64,000 bases of DNA from Croceicoccus hydrothermalis. Its GTDB lineage: Bacteria > Pseudomonadota > Alphaproteobacteria > Sphingomonadales > Sphingomonadaceae. The stretch lies in assembly GCF_022378335.1 (NCBI RefSeq), contig NZ_JAIQCI010000002.1, forward strand, positions 1-64,000, given 5' to 3'. Shown one piece after another: positions 8,278 through 18,187 of this stretch. Each line of letters opens with the position of its first letter. Within the stretch, counting starts at the first letter, position 1. A program made the position numbers and the translations under genes. Below the pieces are notes generated by a model that was not told the DNA's origin, did not search any database, and saw only the letters and a program-made list of their open reading frames with translations.

Positions 8278-9875
8278 TCGGGCGCGGGTGGGACGGTATC
8301 GCGCGGCTGGCGCTGTGCGGTGCGCTGACGGTGGTTGCACCGGACGTGGCGGCGCAGGATGCGCCCCCGCTCGCCGTTACGCAGCCTGATGAAATGGGCG
8401 AGCTGGGTGAGGGCACCGTCGTTGCGGATCCGTGGGACCGGGACCGGCAGCTGCGCTATCCCCGGCCTTCGCAGGACGGGCTTGATACACAGTCCCTTCC
8501 TGCAAGCCCGGCAGAGGCGCGTGGCGGTATTCTCACGCTCGACGATGTGCTTCGGTCGTCGGCCCGCACCGCGCCGCAGATCATCGAAACGCTGGCCGGG
8601 ATCCGGCAGGCCGAAGGGCGCGCGCTTTCCGCGCAAGGCGCTTTCGACATCGTGTTCGATGCCGAGGGGCGCGGGCGTGCGCTGGGCTATTACGATGGCA
8701 CCTATCTTACCGGAGGGGCGAAGCGGCCGCTGCTTGACAATGGCGGCTATCTTTATGGCAAGTATCGCGTCGCGCGCGGCGATTTTCCGATTTACGAGGA
8801 CGAGTATTTCACGAACCAGCTCGGCGAGGTGAAGATCGGCGGCCTGTATTCGCTGCTGCGCGACCGGCTGATCGACGAACGGCGGGCCAAGCTCAGCATC
8901 GCGAGCCAGGATATCGACATCGCGCGATTTGAATCGCAGGCGACCGCGATCGGCGTGCAGTTGCGCGCGATGCGGGCGTATCAACAATGGCTGGCCGCCG
9001 GTCTGCGCCTCAACGTGTATCGCGACCTGCTCGCGCTGGCCGAAGAGCGGCGCGGCGGCATCAGCCGGCAGATCGAGCTGGGTGCGCGTGCGTCGATCCT
9101 GCTGACCGAGAACGACCAGAACCTTGTCCGCCGCCGCGCCCGCGTCATTGATGCGGAGCAGGCATTCGTGTCTGCCGCCAACGATCTTTCGCTGTTCTAC
9201 CGCGATGCCGACGGCAGGCCCGTGCGCCCCACCGCCGCGCAATTGCCGACAAGCGGTGCCGCGCTGACCGGGCCGGGGACGGCGGTCGAAAGCTTCGCCC
9301 TGCGCGACCGGCCGGAAATCCGGACTCTTCTGGCCCGCGTGGATCAGGGGCTGGCGCGGCTGGCGCTGGCGGAGAACGATCTGTTGCCGCGGCTCGACGC
9401 ATTTGGCGAGGTCGGCAAGGATTTCGGAGCCGAAGGGCTTGGCGGGCCGAGCCGGACGCCGCTTGAGCTGATCGTGGGGTTCCGCTTTTCCATCCCGCTT
9501 GAAAACCGGGCGGCGCGCGGCCGCATCCGCACGGCGCAGGGCGAGCTCGACGCGCTCGAATGGCGGCAGCAATATCAGCGCGACCAGATCGTCAACGAGA
9601 TCGAGAATCTCGCCATCGAGATCGAGACGACCCGCCGCCTTGTCGAGATTACCGAGGAGGAACTCGCGCTCGCGCGAAAGCTTGCCGCCGCCGAACGGCG
9701 CCGTTTTCAACTGGGCGCGGCCGATTTCTTCATCGTCAACCAACGCGAGGAACTGGTCGCGGATATCGCCGTGCGTCTGGTCGATACGCAATTGCGCTAT
9801 GCCCAGGCGAAGGCCGCCTATGCCGCCGCCGTCGTCGACCGCGACGCGCTCGGCCTCGTTCGTGATCCACTGTAA
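8274..9875 (+). CDS. TolC-family outer-membrane efflux protein
   Basis: This protein of about 533 residues has an N-terminal signal peptide (ending near VAAQDA) and two long alpha-helical repeat regions typical of outer-membrane efflux channels, for example ILTLDDVLRSSARTAPQI and EITEEELALARKLAAAERRRFQLGAADFFIVNQRE. Its start overlaps the HlyD stop as ATGA. Together with the adaptor and the degenerate ABC protein it would form a tripartite export complex across the envelope. It stops only three bases before the end of the convergent Nramp-like gene. The insert between the signal peptide and the first helical repeat (about residues 30-85) is Pro/Asp rich and probably disordered. Confidence 0.9.
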   Translation: MIGRGWDGIARLALCGALTVVAPDVAAQDAPPLAVTQPDEMGELGEGTVVADPWDRDRQLRYPRPSQDGLDTQSLPASPAEARGGILTLDDVLRSSARTAPQIIETLAGIRQAEGRALSAQGAFDIVFDAEGRGRALGYYDGTYLTGGAKRPLLDNGGYLYGKYRVARGDFPIYEDEYFTNQLGEVKIGGLYSLLRDRLIDERRAKLSIASQDIDIARFESQATAIGVQLRAMRAYQQWLAAGLRLNVYRDLLALAEERRGGISRQIELGARASILLTENDQNLVRRRARVIDAEQAFVSAANDLSLFYRDADGRPVRPTAAQLPTSGAALTGPGTAVESFALRDRPEIRTLLARVDQGLARLALAENDLLPRLDAFGEVGKDFGAEGLGGPSRTPLELIVGFRFSIPLENRAARGRIRTAQGELDALEWRQQYQRDQIVNEIENLAIEIETTRRLVEITEEELALARKLAAAERRRFQLGAADFFIVNQREELVADIAVRLVDTQLRYAQAKAAYAAAVVDRDALGLVRDPL

Positions 9876-9878
9876 GGT

Positions 9879-11168
9879 TCAGCCGACAAGCTGTATCACC
9901 TGCTGCACCGCGAGAACGAGGAACAATATGGCGGAGCCGGCAAGTGTCACGTTCGCCACCGCGCCATTGCGGGCGGCGGCAGGCAGCCGGTCCGAATTGT
10001 TGAGCAGGAGCAGCGTGATCGCCAGGAACGGCATGAAAAGCGCGCCGAACGCGCCATAGGCGATCACCAGCAGGAAGGGCCGATCCGCGAACAGCAGGAT
10101 CATCGGCGGGAACGTCAGCCAGCCGAGGTAGATACGATAGGCCGGGCTCCCCTCGCGCCCGCCTTCGGCTTCCCCATTGCGCAGCTGATACCACCAGTCG
10201 GAGAAGAACAGGCTCATCCCCTGCCATACACCGAGCAGCGAGGACACCGACGTCGCGGCGAAACCGACGAGGAACAGCGTGGCGACGACCGATCCGAACC
10301 GCGCTTCGAGCACGTCCGACAGGCCGAGCAATCCGCGGTCGCTATCCTCCAATGCGATGCCGGCGGAATGGAGCAGTTCGGCGCCCACGATCAACATCGC
10401 AACGACGAAAATGCCGGTCACGACATAGGCGACCGCATTGTCCACGCGCATCATCGGCAACCATGGCGTGCCGCGCCACCCCTTCGCCTGGGTCCAGTAG
10501 CCATAGGCCGCGGTCGTAATCGTGCCGCCAACCCCGCCGATCAGGCCGAGCGTGTAGAACAGTGACCCCTCCGGCAGCGAAAACGCCATCCCGCGCGTAA
10601 GGTCCGGCAGGCCGGGGGCGACCAGGATCGCGAGGCCGACCATGATGACGAACATCAAGCCCACGAGGATCTTCATCACCGCTTCGAAGGTGTCGTAGCG
10701 GTTGAACCACACGAACACGAAACCGAACAGCCCCGCGATCATCGCCCAGCTGCGCAGCGATAGCGCCGGGAACAGCGCGGTGAGCGGGAGCGCCGTAGCG
10801 CTCATCGCCGTGGCGCCGTAAATAAAGCCCCAGATGACGACGTAGATCCCGAAATACCATCCCGTCCACCGGCCGAGCGAGCGCCATCCGGCAAGGATGG
10901 TCGAACCGGTGGCGAGGTGATAGCGCGCGGCCCCTTCGGAAAGCGCGATCTTCACGATGCATCCGGCCACCGCCGCCCACAAAAGCGCATAGCCAAACCG
11001 CGACCCCGCAATTAACGTGGCTACCAGATCGCCGGCCCCGACGCCGGTTGCCGCGACGACGATCCCGGGGCCAAGATGGCGCCACATCCGCCCGCGCGGC
11101 GGGGGAGGCTCCGCCGCGTCCGGCCCGCTCGCGGCGTATCGCCCTGCGCTATCGGCTGTGTCGCTCAT
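9879..11168 (-). CDS. Nramp-family transporter lacking canonical metal-binding motifs
   Basis: This 429-residue protein has about 11 hydrophobic helices in the Nramp arrangement. Helix 1 reads GPGIVVAATGVGAGDLVATL where classic Mn/Fe transporters have the DPGN motif. Helix 6 reads GGVGGTITTAAYGYW where they have MPH. It therefore belongs to a divergent Nramp branch and is unlikely to be a standard MntH. Its substrate, possibly another divalent ion such as Mg2+ or a non-metal, cannot be told from the sequence. The gene is monocistronic and convergent with the TolC-family gene. Confidence 0.8.
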   Translation of the reverse strand: MSDTADSAGRYAASGPDAAEPPPPRGRMWRHLGPGIVVAATGVGAGDLVATLIAGSRFGYALLWAAVAGCIVKIALSEGAARYHLATGSTILAGWRSLGRWTGWYFGIYVVIWGFIYGATAMSATALPLTALFPALSLRSWAMIAGLFGFVFVWFNRYDTFEAVMKILVGLMFVIMVGLAILVAPGLPDLTRGMAFSLPEGSLFYTLGLIGGVGGTITTAAYGYWTQAKGWRGTPWLPMMRVDNAVAYVVTGIFVVAMLIVGAELLHSAGIALEDSDRGLLGLSDVLEARFGSVVATLFLVGFAATSVSSLLGVWQGMSLFFSDWWYQLRNGEAEGGREGSPAYRIYLGWLTFPPMILLFADRPFLLVIAYGAFGALFMPFLAITLLLLNNSDRLPAAARNGAVANVTLAGSAILFLVLAVQQVIQLVG

Positions 11169-11582
11169 CGAATGTCCCTCCTGTTTCGCGATCGTTACAG
11201 GGGGCGGGGGGGCAGCGGAAGCCCGCCACCGGAAATGTGCGGGCGGTGCAGCAGAGAATTGCCCGCTCGATCCAGCAGGCGTATCCGCGGCACCGCGTGT
11301 CTGTCGCGGCCCATATCCATTATCGCGCGAAAGGCGGAATAGGGTGGGTCGCGGCGCAGCCTGTCGAACCGTCCTTCATCGAAATGTCGCGCGCTTGCGG
11401 CAAACGCGTGCTAACCGGGTTCGTGTCATCGTGCTTCGGGCGGTCTGGTATTCGCGCTGTGTACCGGGCACACATCGACGCCCGCGATGATCGAGGAGGC
11501 CGCCGTGCCCGCCCATGGGCAGGAGGCCACCGCTTAAACTGCCGCCGTGCTGGCTGTCTGAATGCACAGGAGAATGAACGAT
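11169..11582. other. Intergenic stretch upstream of fbp, no gene recognised
   Basis: These 414 bases separate the divergently transcribed Nramp-like gene and fbp. Short open frames exist on both strands but none resembles a protein family or has a good ribosome-binding site. The stretch presumably holds both promoters. I saw no convincing terminator, repeat or RNA gene. Confidence 0.5.
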
Positions 11583-12632
11583 ATGACGACGACGGAAACG
11601 ACCACGCGGGACGACACCGCAACACCCCGGATGACCGGGCGCCCCACGTTGAGCCGGTTTCTCATCGATCAGCAACGCCGACCCGATTCGACCTGCCCGG
11701 CGGAACTGCGCCTGCTGATCGAGACGATCGCGCGGGCCTGCAAGGTGATCAATCACGCGATTTCCAAAGGCGCACTCGGCGATGTACTCGGCAGCCTGCA
11801 GTCGGAAAACGTGCAGGGCGAGGTTCAGAAGAAGCTGGACGTGATCGCCAATGACCTGCTGCTCGACACGAACGAATGGGGCGGGCATCTGGCCGGCATG
11901 GCGTCGGAGGAGATGGAGGCGATCCACCCCATCCCGAACCGCTATCCCAAGGGCGAATATCTGTTGCTGTTCGATCCGATCGACGGGTCGAGCAATGTCG
12001 ATGTCGATCTTTCGGTGGGCACGATCTTCTCGATCCTGCGCGCGCCGGAGGATAGCGCGGGGCGCGATGTGCGCGAGGACGATTTCCTGCAACCCGGCCG
12101 GTGTCAGGTGGCGTCGGGCTATGCGATCTACGGTCCGCAGACGCTCATGGTGTTGAGCGTGGGAACAGGCGTGTATGAATTCACGCTCGACAGCGAGATC
12201 GGATCGTGGCGGATGACCGACGGACCGATCAGAATCCCCGAAGGCACGCACGAATTCGCGATCAACATGGCGCGGCGCCGGCAATGGTCGCCCACGATCT
12301 CGCGCTTTGTCGAAGAGCGTATTCTCGGCACCGAAGGGCCGCTCGGCAAGGATTACAACATGCGCTGGACCGCTTCGATGGTGGCGGACGTTCATCGCAT
12401 TCTGAAGCGTGGTGGCGTGTTCCTCTACCCGGGCGATCACCGGCGGGAAGGAAAGGCGAAGCTGCGTCTGCTTTACGAAGCGAACCCGATGAGCTTCCTG
12501 ATCGAGCAGGCCGGCGGCGCGGCGACCGATGGCGCGACGCGTATCCTGGATATAGACCCGGTTGGCCTGCATCAGCGCGTCGGCGTCATCCTCGGCGATG
12601 GCGAGGAGGTGGCCGCCGCCGCGGCGCCATAA
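11583..12632 (+). CDS. fbp: Class I fructose-1,6-bisphosphatase
   Basis: This enzyme of about 349 residues removes the 1-phosphate from fructose 1,6-bisphosphate in gluconeogenesis. Class I motifs are clear: [12 protein letters not shown], the metal-binding run [21 protein letters not shown], and YLYPGD-like sequence as [20 protein letters not shown], followed by [20 protein letters not shown] prefer the ATG at 11583 because AGGAGA lies nine bases upstream. Two more in-frame ATGs occur upstream at 11562 and 11574. The Thr-rich N-terminal extension is not conserved in the family. The gene stands alone. Confidence 0.93.
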   Translation: MTTTETTTRDDTATPRMTGRPTLSRFLIDQQRRPDSTCPAELRLLIETIARACKVINHAISKGALGDVLGSLQSENVQGEVQKKLDVIANDLLLDTNEWGGHLAGMASEEMEAIHPIPNRYPKGEYLLLFDPIDGSSNVDVDLSVGTIFSILRAPEDSAGRDVREDDFLQPGRCQVASGYAIYGPQTLMVLSVGTGVYEFTLDSEIGSWRMTDGPIRIPEGTHEFAINMARRRQWSPTISRFVEERILGTEGPLGKDYNMRWTASMVADVHRILKRGGVFLYPGDHRREGKAKLRLLYEANPMSFLIEQAGGAATDGATRILDIDPVGLHQRVGVILGDGEEVAAAAAP

Positions 12633-13083
12633 CGGCCGGGGCCATTGGCCCGCGCGCGGCACATCATGGCGATGGGGCATGGTCGGATCGGTCGGGATGA
12701 TAGAAATTCCCGGCCAAATGCGGCCAGCCCCATGCCAGCACAAACAATCGACAAACGGAGCGCCGCACAATTTGCCGCAGCAGTTCCTGGCAAAGGGTCG
12801 GACGCGCGGCAAACTCGTGATGGCCTGCTGCTTTGACCTTTCGTCGTATGATGGTTCTGGATCTGCTCGAACCGAAGGCAAAGCGTCCTACACCTCCCGC
12901 GACTGGCACCGACGCATCGGGCGGCGATACTACGGCGAAAATCGAAGCGAGAGCGGATTGGCGATAAGGCGCGGGCGTCATTGCCGGGGCGGCATGCCGA
13001 CCGACCGCGCATGACAGTCGATCGGCGAAAGCCGCAATTGGGGGGTGCGAACCCAAGGGCGAGTGTTTCGATCGCTCCGGCCC
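12633..13083. other. Intergenic stretch between fbp and the TonB-dependent receptor, no gene recognised
   Basis: These 451 bases lie between two convergent genes. Base composition is somewhat less GC-rich than the flanks. I could not recognise a protein, RNA gene, terminator hairpin with a T-run, or transposon remnant. It could be decayed coding sequence, but nothing in it supports that. Confidence 0.4.
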
Positions 13084-15480
13084 CTAGAACGAAATCCTCG
13101 CCTGAAGACCATAGGTGCGCGGCGTGCCGAACGTGGCAGCGATATTGCCGGTCGCCCCGTTGTAAAGCTGTACGCCGCCGACTTTGTAGTCCTCGTCGGT
13201 CAGATTGCGCACATAGGCCTGAACATCGATACCGCTTCCACCTATGTCATCGATCCCGAGCGAAGCATTCACCAGCCAGTAGCTTTCCTGCCGCAACAAC
13301 GGCAGAAGTTCGTCCGGCTGCTGATTTATGATGGCGATGGTGTGCAGGGCGTTGATCCATTGATCACCGGTGTATGACGCATTGGCCAGGAACTTGAGAT
13401 CGCCCCAATCGTCCGCGAGCGGGCGTTCGTAGATCAGCGTCGCATTGCCCGAATGCGTCGGCGTGAAGAAAAACGGCGTTTCGCTCAGATCCGTGCCGGT
13501 AAATTCCTCGATCCAGTCCTCATATTGCGGATCGACGTAGGAATAGCCGAACTGCAATGTCAGATCGTCGGTGGGCCGGATCTGCTGCTGCAACTCGATG
13601 CCGAAAACGGTGGCGCTGGCCGCGTTGACCACGGCGGAACCGGGGCTACCGCCGATATTCTCGACCGCCACGGTACGCTGGATATCGTCATACCACTGGT
13701 AATAGACGGCGATATTGCTGCGCATCGCGACACCGCCGATATACCAGTCTGCCTTGGTGCCGCCTTCGATATCCCACACGGTTTCCTGCTGAAAAGGCTC
13801 ATACTCGACCAGAACGTCGGCGCGCAGGTTGAAGCCGCCGGCGCGGTATCCCAGCCGCCCCGTCGCATAGAGCAACACGTCGGGCGTGATCTGGTAATCG
13901 ATTGCGACACTGCCGGTCGGCTGGGAAAAACTTTCGGAAAGCGGTACTTCGCACTGATCCAGCGGGAGCGGCTGCGGCGGGCTTCCCACGGAAAGCGAAC
14001 ACCCCGTCGCACTGCGCGAAAGCAGGACGACGGACTTTTCATCCCAGTTCATCCGCCCGCCGGCGGTGATGGACAGTTCGGGGGTGAGTTCGAAGGATGC
14101 CTGCGCAAAGAGGGCATAGGTGTCGTTATCAACGGTCCCCCCCTGTCGGAGAGGCGAGAACGCCAGAAGATCGGAAAAGAACGTGCCCGGCCCGATCTCG
14201 CTGCCATCCTCGTGATAGTAATAGAAGCCCCCCACCCAGTCGAGGCGGCCTCCGAGCGAATCCCCCTGCAATTGCAGTTCGACGCTGTAGTGATCCAGCG
14301 TGGAAACCTGATCGAACAGGTCGAGGATTCCGGGGATGGCGGTGGCATCCAGATCGCCATTGGAAATCGACTCCACCTCCCTGTAGGACAGGATGGACTT
14401 GAAGGTCAGCTCATCGTTCAGCTCGGCCGTCGTCGTATTGATGAGACCCCACGCTTCGACATCGGCGAAAAGATCGACATTTGTTTCGACCTCGGTCACG
14501 TCGCGGCCGTTGGCCCGCTCGACCGCGTCGAAAATGCTGGGGAGTACCAGCCCCTTGGCGGCCTCGATGGCGCACAGCCCGGACGTTCCGCCGACCGGAT
14601 TTCCCGGCCCGTCGTAGCATTGGATGAACGCGCCATTGGGGTTCGCTGCCTGGATCACCTGCGCGACACCCGTCGTGTTCTGATCGTCGTAGGTGAAGAT
14701 CGTCGTGTTCTCGATCCCCGGCGCCGGATTCCATTGTGCTGTGACGCGGCCCTGCCAGGTGTCCTCACCGCCGTAACGATCGCCCTGAAGCGGCCCCGGT
14801 GCCACGTTTACCTGATAGCCATCGCTATGAACGGTGCGTCCGGACACTCGGACGGCGACGCTATCGCCTAGCGGAATGTCGATTCCCGCCTCGGCTTCGA
14901 AAAGGCCGAAATTGCCGATGCCCGCCATCACATTGGCGGCAAAATCGTCCCCCGGCGCGCGCGGCGTCAGCAGGATTGCGCCCCCCACCGTATTGCGGCC
15001 GAACAGCGTTCCTTGCGGACCCTTCAGGATCTGCACGTTTTGCAGATCGTACATCGCCAGATTGCTGCCCTGAGCGGGCGATTGCACCGTATCCGCGAAA
15101 TAGACCGCGACCGTCGGATCCTGTCCGTAAATTGCTTCGGTCGGGCGAATGCCGCGCAGGGAATAGACGGGGCGATTGGGCCGTCCGGATGCGGCGCTCA
15201 CCGAAAGGGTCGGCTCCAGCACCTCGAGATCCTCGATGTTCTCGATCCGCAGATCGTCCAGCGTCGCATTGTCGATGACCGTGATCGAGATCGGCACTTC
15301 CTGCAGGTTCTCGTCGCGGCGACGCGCCGTCACGATGATCGTGTTGGCCGCTACGCTCGACCGCTCCGCCTGTGCCGGGCCGGTCTCCTGCGCGGCGGCT
15401 GACTGCGGGGTCAGTGCGGTACTCGCCATCAGCGCCGCGCTCGCACCGCCAACCAAACCTGCCAGTCGCAAGGAATTCAT
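13084..15480 (-). CDS. TonB-dependent receptor
   Basis: This 798-residue outer-membrane receptor has a signal peptide (ending near AAAQE), a TonB-box-like segment NTIIVTARRR, a plug domain (VPISITVIDNATL ... LRGIRPTEA ... LKGPQGTLFGRNTVGGAI), and a long 22-strand barrel ending in the usual aromatic-type C terminus (YGLQARISF). It takes up a substrate with energy from TonB. The gene is divergent from an MFS transporter beginning 203 bases away, which suggests that the two handle the same compound, the receptor at the outer membrane and the MFS protein at the inner membrane. The sequence is of the Sphingomonad iron-complex/other-substrate type, and the ligand cannot be told. Confidence 0.93.
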   Translation of the reverse strand: MNSLRLAGLVGGASAALMASTALTPQSAAAQETGPAQAERSSVAANTIIVTARRRDENLQEVPISITVIDNATLDDLRIENIEDLEVLEPTLSVSAASGRPNRPVYSLRGIRPTEAIYGQDPTVAVYFADTVQSPAQGSNLAMYDLQNVQILKGPQGTLFGRNTVGGAILLTPRAPGDDFAANVMAGIGNFGLFEAEAGIDIPLGDSVAVRVSGRTVHSDGYQVNVAPGPLQGDRYGGEDTWQGRVTAQWNPAPGIENTTIFTYDDQNTTGVAQVIQAANPNGAFIQCYDGPGNPVGGTSGLCAIEAAKGLVLPSIFDAVERANGRDVTEVETNVDLFADVEAWGLINTTTAELNDELTFKSILSYREVESISNGDLDATAIPGILDLFDQVSTLDHYSVELQLQGDSLGGRLDWVGGFYYYHEDGSEIGPGTFFSDLLAFSPLRQGGTVDNDTYALFAQASFELTPELSITAGGRMNWDEKSVVLLSRSATGCSLSVGSPPQPLPLDQCEVPLSESFSQPTGSVAIDYQITPDVLLYATGRLGYRAGGFNLRADVLVEYEPFQQETVWDIEGGTKADWYIGGVAMRSNIAVYYQWYDDIQRTVAVENIGGSPGSAVVNAASATVFGIELQQQIRPTDDLTLQFGYSYVDPQYEDWIEEFTGTDLSETPFFFTPTHSGNATLIYERPLADDWGDLKFLANASYTGDQWINALHTIAIINQQPDELLPLLRQESYWLVNASLGIDDIGGSGIDVQAYVRNLTDEDYKVGGVQLYNGATGNIAATFGTPRTYGLQARISF

Positions 15481-15683
15481 GCTTCTTCTCCCTTATATCG
15501 CCGCACCGGTGTCGTTTCTGGCACGCGTATTATTTTTTTGCGTGCATGGCTCGGTGTAAGAGAAAAAATGTCACGTGTGAGGCTTTCAAAGCAACTTACC
15601 TTACATATCGCCCGCACGATTGGAGGATCGAGGGAATGCTATAGGATCGCGGATCTTCCCTTTTCACTGCGAAAGATTCGAAG

Positions 15684-16967
15684 ATGGCAACCACAGCAGC
15701 GCCGATTGCGACCGAGGATGCCGCCCCGTCGGCCGCCGCGGAATGGCGCGCGAACTGGCCTCTGGTCCTTGCTGCCACGACGGGGTTTTCGTTCTATTCC
15801 GTCGCGATCTATGCGACCGGCCTGTTCATTGCGCCGCTGAGTAACGAGTTCGGGTGGTCGCGGACCGAGATAACCGGCGGTCTGTCCATCGCCGCTCTCG
15901 TTACGGCGCCGTTCGCACCGGTCGTCGGCGCCATGATCGACCGATGGGGCGCCCGCAGGATGGCTCTGCCCGGGATCGTTCTGACCGCGCTCGGCCTTGC
16001 ATCGTTCGGCCTTGTCGGCAGCTCGGTGGCCATGTGGCTGGGCCTGTGGGTGCTCTATGGATTTCTGTCGCTATCGATCAAGTCGACCGTGTGGACAGCG
16101 GCGGTATCGGGCATGTTCACGGCCGGAAGGGGCCTCGCACTCGCCTTTACCGTGTCCGGTGTCGCCGTGGCGCAGACGGTCGTGCCGCCCCTTGCGCAGG
16201 TGTTGATCGACAATTTCGGGTGGCGCGAGGCTTTCTTCATCCTCGCGGCGGGATGGGGCACGCTCGCGCTCGTCGTCAATTTCTTCTTCCTGTACGATGC
16301 GCATGACCGCAAGCATGCGACGGCGGCGCAGTCGGAAAACCAGGTTCCCGCTATTCTCACCGGGCTGGACTATGCGAAATCCTTCCGCGATCCCGACCTC
16401 ATCAAGATCGCCATTTCGACCTTCATAACCATGACGTTGGGCGTTGCCATCCTTGTCCATCAGGTGCCGATCCTGACCGAAGGTGGGCTCACCCGCACCA
16501 ATGCCGCGCTTCTGGCAAGTCTGGCCGGGATAGGCAGCATCGTTGGCAAGCTTGCCACGGGCTGGTTGATAGACAGGTTCGATCCGCGCTGGGTTTCCGG
16601 GCTTACGGTCATCGCCGCGGGGCTCGGTTTCTTCGCCCTGATCGATGAATTTCGCACCGCCGTTCTCACGGTCCCTGCGATGGTGCTGATCGGCTATGCG
16701 ACCGGAGCCAAATTCCAGATCGCTGCCTATCTAACCAGCAAATACGGCGGAATGCGCAATTTCGGCAAGATATTCGGCACCTTGTCCGTCGTCATAGTTC
16801 TGGGCTCCGCTCTTGGCCCGCTCGTGGCGGGGGCAGCCTATGATCTGTTCGGTTCGTACCGCTGGTTCCTTGTCACAGGGGTGCCTGGCTGCCTGATCGG
16901 CGGTTTTCTCCTGCTCCGACTGGGGCCAGTGCCCGATTTCGAAAATGGGGACGCCGTTCCAAATTGA
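15684..16967 (+). CDS. MFS transporter
   Basis: This 427-residue protein has 12 predicted membrane helices, with the MFS loop motif as GAMIDRWGARRMALPG between helices 2 and 3 and a second copy as GWLIDRFDPRWVSG in the C-terminal half. The pattern is like the monocarboxylate/oxalate-formate group of MFS carriers. It is divergent from the TonB-dependent receptor, so a shared organic substrate is likely. GAAAG lies upstream of the chosen ATG. No catabolic enzyme genes are adjacent, so the substrate stays open. Confidence 0.9.
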   Translation: MATTAAPIATEDAAPSAAAEWRANWPLVLAATTGFSFYSVAIYATGLFIAPLSNEFGWSRTEITGGLSIAALVTAPFAPVVGAMIDRWGARRMALPGIVLTALGLASFGLVGSSVAMWLGLWVLYGFLSLSIKSTVWTAAVSGMFTAGRGLALAFTVSGVAVAQTVVPPLAQVLIDNFGWREAFFILAAGWGTLALVVNFFFLYDAHDRKHATAAQSENQVPAILTGLDYAKSFRDPDLIKIAISTFITMTLGVAILVHQVPILTEGGLTRTNAALLASLAGIGSIVGKLATGWLIDRFDPRWVSGLTVIAAGLGFFALIDEFRTAVLTVPAMVLIGYATGAKFQIAAYLTSKYGGMRNFGKIFGTLSVVIVLGSALGPLVAGAAYDLFGSYRWFLVTGVPGCLIGGFLLLRLGPVPDFENGDAVPN

Positions 16968-17162
16968 TCGCTCGCAGCGACCGAAGAACGGTGAAGTTCT
17001 ATTCAGGCCCGACAGGCGAAGGAGACGTTTGCGGCATCCTTAACAGGCAAAGCGCCGATCGGCGAACAGCCGGGATCGGAACGCAAAGAGCCGTGACCGC
17101 GGTCAGTCCCTTTCGCTCATGGCAGAAGGTCGCGACGCACGACGCAAGGACTTAAAGGTAGT

Positions 17163-17239
<77 letters not shown>

Positions 17240-17329
17240 AACCGGGATCGCCTTAAAAGGGCGGGCAGGCAGGCGGCAAGCGATTTCTTCAATCGCATGC
17301 GAAGCTGCGACGCCGCAGGCGAAGGAAAC

Positions 17330-17405
17330 TGGTGGGCCCGGCAGGATTCGAACCCGCGACCTAGCCGTTATGAGCGGCCAGCTCTAACCGCTGAGCTACA
17401 GGCCC
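17330..17405 (-). tRNA. tRNA with CAT anticodon, probably tRNA-Ile2 (lysidine type)
   Basis: On the minus strand the acceptor GGGCCTG pairs with CGGGCCC, the T-arm contains GGTTCGAATCC and CCA is encoded. The anticodon loop CTCATAA gives CAU. The short D-loop (AGCGGTTAGA) and the acceptor fit the isoleucine tRNA whose C34 is changed to lysidine by TilS better than elongator Met. That choice is an inference. It lies 90 bases upstream (in its own direction) of tRNA-Pro and may share a transcript with it. Confidence 0.9.
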
Positions 17406-17698
17406 GTGGGGGGAGCGGGTAACCCCGGACCGCCGGTTTGGCAAGCGGCTTTAGCCGGACATACGGTCCGGGACGGTTCGGCGGGTTGCGCCGGTGCCTG
17501 CAATAAATTGCGGCAGGTCGCGCATCGTTGCGGCAAAACGCGTTTGCGTGCGTTGCAATGGGAAACAATTTTGCGTAGCAATCCGTTTGTTTCGGCATAT
17601 GGCGGTTTTGCCGCTCGCTTATTGCCCGTCATGGGCGAATCATTCCAATCTGGCGAAACGCAACACGCCATGGGCCATCGAAGGGATTTGTCCGCCAC
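17406..17698. other. Intergenic stretch upstream of the Lrp-family regulator
   Basis: This stretch holds the promoters for the leftward tRNA pair and the rightward lrp-type gene. No gene, repeat or hairpin with a T-run was recognised. Confidence 0.4.
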
Positions 17699-18160
17699 AT
17701 GATTCATGATGAAATCGACCGTCGCCTGCTCGCCGAATTGCAGGAAGAAGGGCGCATCACCAATGTCGAGCTGGCCCAGCGCGTGGGGCTGACCGCGCCG
17801 CCGTGCCTGCGCCGGGTTCGCGCGCTGGAGGAACGCGGCGCCATTCGCGGCTATCACGCCGATCTCGATCCGGCGGCGCTGGGTTTCACCATCACCGTAT
17901 TCGCGATGGTCAGCCTCAAGAGCCAGGCGGAGGAATCACTCCGCGCGTTCGAGGATCAGATGGCCGATCTGCCCGAAGTGCGTGAGTGCCACATGCTGAA
18001 TGGCGAGATCGATTTCATCGTGAAAATCGTCAGCCGCGATCTGCAAAGCTTTCAGGAATTCCTGACGAGCAAGCTGACGCCGACACCCAACGTCGGTAGC
18101 GTGAAGACGTCGCTCGTGATTCGCTCGTCGAAGGTGAAGCCGGGCGTCCCGCTGGAATAG
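17699..18160 (+). CDS. Lrp/AsnC-family transcriptional regulator
   Basis: This 153-residue regulator has an N-terminal winged helix-turn-helix (IDRRLLAELQEEGRITNVELAQRVGL ... CLRRVRALEERGAIRGY) and a C-terminal RAM/AsnC ligand domain (VFAMVSLKSQAEESL ... ECHMLNGEIDFIVKIVSRDL). It is the usual length for Lrp-like proteins that sense amino acids. It converges on accC, so its target is not obvious from context. It is a close match to the Lrp subgroup rather than AsnC, but the exact regulon cannot be named. Confidence 0.93.
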   Translation: MIHDEIDRRLLAELQEEGRITNVELAQRVGLTAPPCLRRVRALEERGAIRGYHADLDPAALGFTITVFAMVSLKSQAEESLRAFEDQMADLPEVRECHMLNGEIDFIVKIVSRDLQSFQEFLTSKLTPTPNVGSVKTSLVIRSSKVKPGVPLE

Positions 18161-18187
18161 GACGCCCCGGCCGATACGGGGCGGCGC

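Noticed and set aside
13453-14871. 472-codon plus-strand frame opposite the TonB-dependent receptor
   Set aside because: Shadow frame without domain signal; the receptor is clear.
15521-15545. GCACGC ... GCGTGC inverted repeat with a run of T in its loop, upstream of the receptor
   Set aside because: The arms are only six bases and the T-run lies in the loop, so it is not a terminator. It could be an operator but evidence is too thin.
18165-18187. GCCCCG ... CGGGGC hairpin between the lrp-type gene and accC
   Set aside because: Short stem and no T-run on either side; not called a terminator.
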